Positions 1 through 6,057 of a stretch of DNA of 6,783 bases are shown one piece after another (positions within the stretch are counted from its first letter, which is position 1; each line of letters begins with the position of its first letter). The DNA lies in NCBI GenBank assembly GCA_023257035.1, contig JALRDI010000121.1, forward strand, positions 1-6,783, in the 5' to 3' direction. A model generated the notes under the pieces. It searched no databases. It worked only from the letters and a program-made list of their open reading frames with translations, and was not told the DNA's origin. The DNA is from Ilumatobacteraceae bacterium. GTDB lineage: Bacteria; Actinomycetota; Acidimicrobiia; Acidimicrobiales; Ilumatobacteraceae. Made by a program: the position numbers and the translations under genes.

Positions 1-665
1 TCGCCATCAACGACAACTTCGGCGAGAAGTTCAACAAGTTCACCATCACCAATAGTGCAGACATTGTTGATCGGAAGCGACGACCGTCGTTCTGTAATGA
101 TCTCTGTCATTAGCGCTGGCAGGTCGTCGACAGTTACCGCAGGAAGATCTGCGACGTCAACAGCAAGATCTGCAGTGGCCGCTTCGTCAACTGCCATTTC
201 TTCGTCAGATGCCATCGACTCCTCTGCGACGATCGATTCCTCGGCGGCTTCGGGCATGGCCCCGGCAGCCGAATCACTTGCCTCATCGGCGGAGTCTTCC
301 TCGTAGGCGAGTGAGAAGTCACCCTCTGACCGTTCGACGGTTGCCTGTTTCACTGACAGCTCCATTGAGTCATCGCCACCGGTTTGCAGTTGCAGAACGA
401 CGCCTGCACCAACAGCGACCACCGCGACCGCAGCAGCGACTCGCATCCATGACGTTGTTTGGCTGCGACGACGCGACGACAACTCGGTTACAACACTCGA
501 AGGCGATTCTCCATCAAGTTGATCTATGACGGCCTGCACAGCTTGATCTCGAGCGCGATCCGTTACTTCGACTTCGTCGAGTAAGGCGGCTCGGAGGCGC
601 GCAATGACAACCTCGTCAAGAGCGCCATCGTCTGGCGTCAACTGATTGACGTCGTCATCACTCAT
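1..665 (-). CDS. Putative anti-sigma factor, single-pass membrane protein (C-terminus beyond window)
   Basis: This is the partial product of a gene that continues past the left edge; 221 codons are visible. Its ATG (663-665) overlaps the sigma-factor stop as ATGA, and a GGAGA Shine-Dalgarno (672-676) lies 6 bases upstream, so the start is well supported. The N-terminal 70 residues are hydrophilic and probably cytoplasmic, ending in an RRR cluster at about 65-67. One hydrophobic segment spans about residues 73-93. Residues 121-170 form a very acidic, Ala/Glu/Asp/Ser-rich linker, followed by a more ordered stretch (LPAVTVDDLPALM, about 174-186) and a lone Cys203. The position directly after an ECF sigma gene matches Rv3912 downstream of sigM in M. 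tuberculosis, which suggests it holds the sigma factor at the membrane. The classical zinc anti-sigma motif HxxxCxxC is absent. The anti-sigma role therefore rests on gene position and topology, not on a recognised domain. Confidence 0.72.
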   Translation of the reverse strand, partial: MSDDDVNQLTPDDGALDEVVIARLRAALLDEVEVTDRARDQAVQAVIDQLDGESPSSVVTELSSRRRSQTTSWMRVAAAVAVVAVGAGVVLQLQTGGDDSMELSVKQATVERSEGDFSLAYEEDSADEASDSAAGAMPEAAEESIVAEESMASDEEMAVDEAATADLAVDVADLPAVTVDDLPALMTEIITERRSSLPINNVCTIGDGELVELLAEVVVDG

Positions 666-1264
666 TGGTTGTCTCCACTGGTTAGACGGCCATCACCTGT
701 ATCGCGGTTCCCACCAAGTAATTCAGCGAGCATCGCTCGACCGCGTGAAATTCGTGACTTCACTGTTCCTACCGCAACTCCGCTGATGTCTGCGATTTCG
801 CTGTAGTCGAGTTCAAGCACATCGCGCATCACCACAGCTCGGGCGAACTCAACAGGAAGAGCATCAAGGGCGGCCCGGATATCAGCACGGACATCTGTCC
901 ACTCGATTGCTGAGGTGATGTCGACGCCATCGGTCTTTTCGTCCTCAGATCCATCCTCGTGAGTAAGGCTGGTAGTTGAAGGACGACGGCGCTGCTTGCG
1001 AAGCTCATCAAGGCATGTTGTGGTAGCGACACGATGGCACCACGTGCTGAATGCGGCGTTTCCATGGAAGCCCGCAAGCCCCCTCGAAATGCGAATGAGT
1101 GACTCTTGTGCTTGATCTTCGGCCGCAGGTCGGCTCCCCATCATGCGGAAGCAGACGGCAAACACTCGTTGGTACTGCGCCATGAGAAGCGTTTCAAGCG
1201 CGCCCCGATCACCGGACTGTGCTCGCTGAACTAACGCAGACTCATTCAGGAGTTCGTTAGCCAT
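662..1264 (-). CDS. sigM: ECF (extracytoplasmic function) RNA polymerase sigma factor, SigM-like by position
   Basis: This 200-residue protein has the usual length and two-domain build of an ECF sigma factor, which directs RNA polymerase to stress-response promoters. Region 2 covers about residues 10-95, including AEDQAQESLIRIS (48-60, region 2.2) and FSTWCHRVATTTCLDELRKQ (72-91, regions 2.3-2.4, core and -10 contacts). Region 4 covers about 126-185, with the helix-turn-helix LDYSEIADISGVAVGTVKSR (152-171) that reads the -35 element. A linker at about 96-122 is acidic and rich in Ser/Thr. The ATG at 1264-1262 is preceded by GGTGA with 6-base spacing. The gene overlaps the kinase gene upstream by 19 bases and the putative anti-sigma gene downstream by 4. 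Synteny with Rv3911 supports the sigM name, but orthology has not been tested by phylogeny. The sigma-factor call itself is secure. Confidence 0.93.
   Translation of the reverse strand: MANELLNESALVQRAQSGDRGALETLLMAQYQRVFAVCFRMMGSRPAAEDQAQESLIRISRGLAGFHGNAAFSTWCHRVATTTCLDELRKQRRRPSTTSLTHEDGSEDEKTDGVDITSAIEWTDVRADIRAALDALPVEFARAVVMRDVLELDYSEIADISGVAVGTVKSRISRGRAMLAELLGGNRDTGDGRLTSGDNQ
672..676 (-). promoter_or_regulatory. Shine-Dalgarno of the putative anti-sigma gene
   Basis: On the minus strand GGAGA lies 6 bases before the ATG at 665-663, inside the end of the sigma-factor gene. It fixes the start codon and, with the ATGA overlap, indicates translational coupling of sigma factor and partner. 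Confidence 0.7.
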
Positions 1265-2976
1265 TGCAGTTCACCGATTCGACCCCGGTACGGGTTCGCC
1301 GAAGAACAGGCATCGTCAGGTCCGAGCTCTTTCAACCAGATTGCGAGGTGGGTTGATGCTTCGGTGACAGAGACGGCGACAGCACCAGGTTCGACGCCGT
1401 AACTCATTGAGCCAACTTGCACCCATGATTCGAGTGACAGCGGCGGCTCCACGGCATCGGTTCGGTATACCTCAATTTGGAACGGCGCATTCAATGTTTC
1501 GAATTCGAGCCGGCCATTCGACAATTCCGGCAGAGTGACGATCAGCCCAACTCCGGGTTTCGCACCAAGGTATTGATCGTTGTAACACTCGGTCGACCAT
1601 GCGGTATCGCGACTTCCATCGGCGATTGCGAGAGGAGCTTGGGCATCGTTTTCCGATCCGTTGTCACCGAATGGATCCCATGCAACTACTTCAAGTGAGG
1701 TTGAACTGACGGGTACTTGTGTTTCTGGCGAGAGCGAGTCTTCGACGTCGTCAAGCACGATTGGATCATCACTATTACGTTCAATCGCAGGCGCTGCCGT
1801 CACGTCAGGCAGCGGCGACACATTTGATGACGTTTCAGCGTCACGGTTAGTTACCACGAGGGCTGCGATTAAGAAGACGACGACCGCGGTAGCGAGGGCG
1901 ATTGGAATCCACGGTCGACGAACAACGCGCGGCGTCGCGAGCGATGGATCATCGAAGAGCTGTGTCGGCGCGACGGGAGTAGTCTCTGGAACTGCCTGCG
2001 TAATGGTGGTTGTCACTCGAGGCAGGCGACCTGATTCGCCGGGTCGAACGGGTTGCGTGCGAGGGGTCGGCGGTTCGATCGGCGTTCCGTCAATTTGCGG
2101 CGGTGTTGTGTCGACATTCATCAACTCTTGACGGAGTTCCCCACCAGTTGCTGGGCGATGAGCCGGGTTTCTGGCGAGGGTTCGGTGAATGAGATTCACC
2201 AAACTGATCGGAAGTGTCGGACGAAGGTGTGCCAAGTCGGTCGGGTCTCGTTGCAGACGAGCGAGTGCGGTATCAGCATCGGATTGACCGAGAAATGGAA
2301 CGCGACCGGCAAGACATTCGTACAACACCAACGCGAGCGAGTAGAGATCTGCACGTCCGTCGAGTTTGTGACCACGCACCTGCTCAGGTGAGAGGTACTT
2401 CGCAGTTCCCATCATCACGTTGTCGCTCGTGAGGTCGTCCTCTACGCCGTCAAGACCTTTGGCGATTCCGAAGTCGGTGAGGAGAACCCGCCCGTCCTCG
2501 GTGACGAGAATGTTGCCTGGCTTGACATCGCGGTGAACAAATCCGGCTGCGTGGGCAGCGTCCAAGCCCGCAGCAACAGAGGCCCCGATGTGGATCGTTA
2601 GTTCAGGGCCGAGACGCTTCTGGCTGTCAAGCACTTGTCGAAGGCTGCGTCCTTCAACCAACTGCATGACCACAGCCTGACGACCGTCATGTTCGAAGAC
2701 ATCGTGAACTGAGACGATGTTGGGGTGGTTGAGGCGCGCAACTGCAATTGCTTCTCGCCGAAAACGTTCTGCAACAACTTCATCGGTTGCGAGATTTGGC
2801 TTGAGCCATTTGACCGCGACTCGTCGATCAAGTTGTTCATCGACTGCAACCCAAACCTCTGCCATTCCACCTTGACCGATGCGGCGGTCAAGGCGATAAC
2901 GACCGGCCAGAATCTGGACGTCATCTAGTTGGCTTGGCGAGCCGCGGGAGTCATCAAAGGAGGTCATGGACGACAC
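1246..2976 (-). CDS. Membrane Ser/Thr protein kinase (PknB-like catalytic domain) with MviN-type extracytoplasmic domain
   Basis: This 576-residue protein has a cytoplasmic kinase domain (about 21-286), a Pro/Thr-rich juxtamembrane linker (about 288-352), one transmembrane segment (about 355-375) and an outer domain (about 428-574). The catalytic motifs are complete: glycine loop GQGGMAEV (34-41), VAVK with Lys56, Glu75 in helix C, HRDVKPGN (148-155), DFG (168-170), Thr183/Ser184 in the activation loop, GTAKYLSPEQ (190-199) and Arg274. It should phosphorylate Ser/Thr on cytoplasmic partners. The outer domain, with DGSRDTAWSTE (453-463) and PGVGLIVTLPE (474-484), resembles discoidin-like beta-sandwich domains and the C-terminal tail of actinobacterial MviN. 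It contains two cysteines, 464 and 557. There are no PASTA repeats. The start is GTG (2976) or ATG three codons later (2967); neither has a clear Shine-Dalgarno. The position corresponds to MurJ-pseudokinase Rv3910, but no flippase segment is present. Confidence 0.93.
   Translation of the reverse strand: MSSMTSFDDSRGSPSQLDDVQILAGRYRLDRRIGQGGMAEVWVAVDEQLDRRVAVKWLKPNLATDEVVAERFRREAIAVARLNHPNIVSVHDVFEHDGRQAVVMQLVEGRSLRQVLDSQKRLGPELTIHIGASVAAGLDAAHAAGFVHRDVKPGNILVTEDGRVLLTDFGIAKGLDGVEDDLTSDNVMMGTAKYLSPEQVRGHKLDGRADLYSLALVLYECLAGRVPFLGQSDADTALARLQRDPTDLAHLRPTLPISLVNLIHRTLARNPAHRPATGGELRQELMNVDTTPPQIDGTPIEPPTPRTQPVRPGESGRLPRVTTTITQAVPETTPVAPTQLFDDPSLATPRVVRRPWIPIALATAVVVFLIAALVVTNRDAETSSNVSPLPDVTAAPAIERNSDDPIVLDDVEDSLSPETQVPVSSTSLEVVAWDPFGDNGSENDAQAPLAIADGSRDTAWSTECYNDQYLGAKPGVGLIVTLPELSNGRLEFETLNAPFQIEVYRTDAVEPPLSLESWVQVGSMSYGVEPGAVAVSVTEASTHLAIWLKELGPDDACSSANPYRGRIGELQWLTNS
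1271..1275 (-). promoter_or_regulatory. Shine-Dalgarno of the ECF sigma gene
   Basis: On the minus strand GGTGA sits 6 bases before the ATG at 1264, within the last codons of the kinase gene. It supports the start that creates the 19-base overlap, so sigma-factor translation probably depends partly on ribosomes finishing the kinase. Confidence 0.55.
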
Positions 2977-3057
2977 GAACGCTAGTGCCAGCAGGCCTCA
3001 TGATCGGGGAAATCCAGTCGAGTTGAGAAAACTTTGTTGCCGAGTCGACCTATCTGA
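2977..3057 (-). other. 81-base spacer between DUF6049 and kinase genes
   Basis: This is the only sizeable gap inside the leftward gene run. It holds no credible minus-strand coding sequence and no clear hairpin-plus-T terminator, so read-through from upstream is expected. On the minus strand GGCAAC (around 3037-3042) is followed after 15 bases by CGAC, a weak resemblance to the GGAAC/CGTC pattern of ECF-type promoters. A TAGCGT (2979-2984) resembles a -10 box placed for a start close to the kinase ATG at 2967. Both are marginal by eye. An internal promoter here is possible but not shown. Confidence 0.3.
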
Positions 3058-5232
3058 TTACAGGTCAGTGGGTGAATCTTGTTGAGAACTTCGACGCTGC
3101 TGACGCAGGTGGCTAATCCACCATGAAAGAAGCACAAGGATGAGACCAAAACCAACGAGGCGACCAAACCCAGAAAGGGTCATTGCTTTGGCGGTGATGG
3201 TGACGCCACTGACCACTGAAGTTCTCGATGGTGAGAGCACCTCAACCTCAACTTCGAACGAGCCGTTGGCTCGAGCTTCAACTGGAATCTGCAGCGAGTT
3301 CGTACCGGGTAGGAGCACCGTTTCGACAGGTTCGGCCGGGACGATGAGGCGGGGTGCATTCAGTTGAACAAGCACCGACAGCGGTTCAGTTCCATTGTTT
3401 TCAATAACGAGTGGCAAGGGTGTGTCGCGGCCTGTGAGATTCACCGTGCCGCTCATTGGAACCGAAACTCGTTTCCGAACTTCGACGGTTTCAGATGTGA
3501 TGAGGTCAATCATTTCAACAACAAATTGACCGTCGCCTCGCTCATCGAAGAGATCGCTGAGCAGGTTCTCCCATCGCCTGACGAGTTCGTTCTCAGCGGT
3601 CAACATAGAACCGGTGTCATCAACGAGGCCTTGAAGTGAATCTGCAGTGAGCTGTCGTTGAGTGAGATCGATTGCGGGTGGATTGGGTTCAACAATTGGT
3701 CGGTTGTTAGGCGCATCAAATGGAAATTCTGAAACCGGGATGAATGCAATCGTTGGATCATCAATCAGAAGTTGCTCTATGGCGTTCACGATGTCTGGGT
3801 CTGGAAGAGACAAGCCCGGGGCTGCAAGTACAACTGACCTTGCGACGTCAGGCTGTGCTCGTCGATGTTGCATGATCTGCGCAGCGATCATGACAGCGTG
3901 ATCTGTTGGCGTGCTTGACGGTGTGCCGGAGATCTCGCCGATGCCACCCGCGATAGTGATTGGCAGCGTCGCTTCTCCAAGGATCACTTCACCAGGACGA
4001 GTGACATCAACGCCGTCGTGTGGTGGTCCGCCGACATATGTGTCATCAGCCATGAGTAGACGGTTAGTGCCGAGATCTTTGAGAAGTTGAAGCCCTTCTT
4101 CAGTAATGGACTTAGACGTTGAACCATTGTCGACGAGCCACAACCCGCGAGTGGGGGTGACAGAAGGAAATAATTGTTGAAGAGCAGTGTCTCCGCTGTC
4201 GAGCTCGGTGATGAATCGATCATGTAGCTCAGCGACTGCGGCTGCCGATGGATCAATCTTCCGATACGGCAGCGAAAGCAGTTCGCCGCCATTGTCCGCA
4301 AGCAACTGATCAATATCAATGTCAGCAACTGATGGTGTGATCGTTCCGTCGATCAATGGGGCCGCGAGTTCGGGGGCAAATGCGAGGGACAGTGGAATCC
4401 GTGTTTGATTGAGTAACGCTGACAGTTGATCAACCTCTGAACTCACTCTCAAAAGATCGGTTTCAGAGAACGACTGATCTGATGGCGCCACCAATGTTGA
4501 CCGACCGGTGATTTGAGCGACCGAAGAAACTGTCATCGGTGCTGCTTCGACGAACTGCCAACCAACATCGATCAACGTCACGTCATGAGCGATGACGGTT
4601 GTTCCACGGATGATTGACACTGACACCGGGGTGATACCGCTGTCGACATATTCAAGGACGTCGGCAAGGTGTGCGCTGTACCCGAGACGTGCTTGCAGAG
4701 GCACGTCAATGTTGAGAGAAACAATGTTGGTTTGTTCGTCGCGCAGGGCGAACTGATTGAGCGGTCCGGCAACGACGTCAATCACGCTTCCGGCGTCGCC
4801 GGCTATGACCTCTGACAGCGATTGACCATCGAGCGGTCGATGTAAAGCGACGCGCACGATGACAGCTGGCTGATGAATGTCTGGTGGCGTGATGTCGATG
4901 GTGCTGGTCGTTTGGGTTCCTGCCTGCGATGCACTGGTGCCGCCGGCTGTCGATGCATCAGATGTTGCGCTGTCGACAACCGTGACAACAGGCGGAGTTG
5001 CGCTGACCGTCTCTGGTTCCGTGATTTCCGGGGTGTTGATGTCAACGGTGTAGGCGAGTGAGACGTTCTCATCAGCAAAAAATGTCGAGGAGGTGAGTTG
5101 AATCCCGAATGTGTCGCTCTCTGAAGTGATTGAGGCGTGAACTGAAGGTGTTGCGGTAGTGAGCTGAGCGATTCCAGACGTCATTACAACGACAGCACAA
5201 AAAGAGAGGGAGCGTCGTAAACGTGTCATCAC
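3058..5232 (-). CDS. DUF6049-type secreted, C-terminally membrane-anchored protein (Rv3909-like)
   Basis: The function of this family is not established. The 724-residue protein begins with a signal peptide: RLRR at 4-7, a hydrophobic core at about 10-24 and a probable cleavage site near VHA (31-33). It ends with a transmembrane helix (about 688-706) and a basic cytoplasmic tail (HLRQQRRSSQQ). Most of the chain should therefore lie outside the membrane. A Ser/Thr/Ala-rich low-complexity stretch sits at about 85-112. The C-terminal 590-680 region looks like an Ig-like beta domain (PLPLVIENNGTEPLSVLVQL), common in cell-surface proteins. Length and topology are close to M. tuberculosis Rv3909 (about 800 residues), which occupies the same place between the pcnA/mutT4 end and mviN-sigM. 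The start is GTG (5232) or the adjoining ATG (5229); both overlap the acetyltransferase stop, and only a weak GGA lies upstream. A cell-envelope role is inferred from context. The DUF6049 assignment is by architecture and synteny. Confidence 0.82.
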   Translation of the reverse strand: MMTRLRRSLSFCAVVVMTSGIAQLTTATPSVHASITSESDTFGIQLTSSTFFADENVSLAYTVDINTPEITEPETVSATPPVVTVVDSATSDASTAGGTSASQAGTQTTSTIDITPPDIHQPAVIVRVALHRPLDGQSLSEVIAGDAGSVIDVVAGPLNQFALRDEQTNIVSLNIDVPLQARLGYSAHLADVLEYVDSGITPVSVSIIRGTTVIAHDVTLIDVGWQFVEAAPMTVSSVAQITGRSTLVAPSDQSFSETDLLRVSSEVDQLSALLNQTRIPLSLAFAPELAAPLIDGTITPSVADIDIDQLLADNGGELLSLPYRKIDPSAAAVAELHDRFITELDSGDTALQQLFPSVTPTRGLWLVDNGSTSKSITEEGLQLLKDLGTNRLLMADDTYVGGPPHDGVDVTRPGEVILGEATLPITIAGGIGEISGTPSSTPTDHAVMIAAQIMQHRRAQPDVARSVVLAAPGLSLPDPDIVNAIEQLLIDDPTIAFIPVSEFPFDAPNNRPIVEPNPPAIDLTQRQLTADSLQGLVDDTGSMLTAENELVRRWENLLSDLFDERGDGQFVVEMIDLITSETVEVRKRVSVPMSGTVNLTGRDTPLPLVIENNGTEPLSVLVQLNAPRLIVPAEPVETVLLPGTNSLQIPVEARANGSFEVEVEVLSPSRTSVVSGVTITAKAMTLSGFGRLVGFGLILVLLSWWISHLRQQRRSSQQDSPTDL

Positions 5233-5993
5233 TGATTGCTGTCCATGTTGATTTCGGCAATGCAGAGTTGCTCAGACAATTCTGAAAATCCAAGCCGGTG
5301 ATACAGGCGAAGCGCTCCTACGTTTCTCACCGAGGTATTCACGAGAGCATGATCGCAGCCTCGTTGTTGCATCCACTGCAAGGCGTCATATGACAATGCA
5401 CGAGCGATGCCATTGCCTTGTTGAGCGGGAGAAACGGCGAGTCGCTGCAGGTATCCGACGTCGTTCGTGTACCCCGATAACGCAAAACCGATGACGGATT
5501 CGTTTTTAGTTGCGATGCGACGACTCCGAGAATGCAATGTTGCTCGGCGGGTGTCCATCAAGGCATCCCGGTGCTGAGCCCACTTTGGTCCGAACGCGTC
5601 AAGATCGACTGACTCGGCAGCTGAAAAATGCCGACGACGAAGCGCTCTGGTTCGAGAAGTTGACGCTGGTGGCCTGATTGGCTGTGAAAGATCGAACGAC
5701 AACAAGGCCAGGGTGTCGATGATGTGAAACCCCTGGGCGAGCACCTTCTCGGCAGAGGTGGCTCGCAGTGCCCCCGTTCGAATCTTGCGAACACCAAGTG
5801 ATGACGCACGGTTAACAAGTTCTACGAGATGCTCTGCGTTGATCTCCACGGTGTGATCTGTCTGAACGAGCATGGCGATCGTTGGATCAAACGGCCACTC
5901 ACTGAGGTGAAGTGTGGGTTGAGACGACGATGCAACTGCGAGCGTGCGCGGCGAAGGTACACCGTCGACTGGCTGCGAGCGCTCGGATTGCAT
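5229..5993 (-). CDS. GNAT-family N-acetyltransferase
   Basis: This 254-residue protein would transfer an acetyl group from acetyl-CoA to an unknown amine. The acetyl-CoA site is in the C-terminal half: VGYLQRLAVSPAQQGNGIAR (179-198) contains beta4 and the pyrophosphate loop Q/RxxGxG/A (Q192-A197), and NVGALRLYHRLGF (224-236) is the typical final GNAT motif. The N-terminal half (about 30-105) has a more degenerate alpha/beta pattern (VRKIRTGAL, 68-76; GFHIIDTLALLSFDL, 88-102) and may be a second, decayed GNAT-like lobe. The reading frame stays open upstream to 6215, but that would run deep into pcnA on the other strand. The ATG at 5993 is the first start that avoids this. It has no good Shine-Dalgarno and may be leaderless. 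The stop overlaps the start of the DUF6049 gene, suggesting an operon. It occupies the slot of Nudix gene mutT4 in mycobacteria; no Nudix box is seen. Confidence 0.85.
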   Translation of the reverse strand: MQSERSQPVDGVPSPRTLAVASSSQPTLHLSEWPFDPTIAMLVQTDHTVEINAEHLVELVNRASSLGVRKIRTGALRATSAEKVLAQGFHIIDTLALLSFDLSQPIRPPASTSRTRALRRRHFSAAESVDLDAFGPKWAQHRDALMDTRRATLHSRSRRIATKNESVIGFALSGYTNDVGYLQRLAVSPAQQGNGIARALSYDALQWMQQRGCDHALVNTSVRNVGALRLYHRLGFSELSEQLCIAEINMDSNQ

Positions 5994-6057
5994 GATCTCT
6001 GACGGTAGCCGCCAACGGTGACTTTCTGGAGACGGTGTCGGCAGTAGCCTCGCATGA
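5994..6057. promoter_or_regulatory. Divergent promoter region between the GNAT operon and pcnA
   Basis: This 64-base spacer must drive both the leftward operon and rightward pcnA if the assigned starts are right. A TANNNT-type -10 box lies just ahead of each start: TACCGT on the minus strand (6002-6007), 8 bases before the ATG at 5993, and TAGCCT on the plus strand (6045-6050), 7 bases before the GTG at 6058. That spacing would give leaderless or nearly leaderless mRNAs, common in actinobacteria and consistent with the lack of Shine-Dalgarno sequences. No convincing -35 boxes were found. The call rests on position and weak motifs. Confidence 0.35.

Noticed and set aside
55..306. Plus-strand 83-codon Ser/Ala-rich ORF
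   Set aside because: It is the antisense shadow of the acidic linker of the putative anti-sigma protein; its low complexity comes from the Glu/Ala/Asp codons on the other strand.
1661..2131. Plus-strand 156-codon ORF antisense to the kinase gene
   Set aside because: Its composition is Gly/Ser/Val/Thr-rich with no motif, and it lies opposite the Pro/Thr linker and membrane segment of a well-supported kinase.
3000..3057. Possible terminator or operator around GTCGAC and AGTT/AACT inverted repeats
   Set aside because: The stems are only 4-6 bases, there is no T-run after them on the minus strand, and short GTCGAC palindromes occur repeatedly in this sequence.
2966..3085. Plus-strand 39-codon ORF preceded by AAAGGAGGT
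   Set aside because: The Shine-Dalgarno-like string ends only about 2 bases before the ATG, it is the antisense of kinase codons, and the frame runs into the DUF6049 gene with no recognisable protein.
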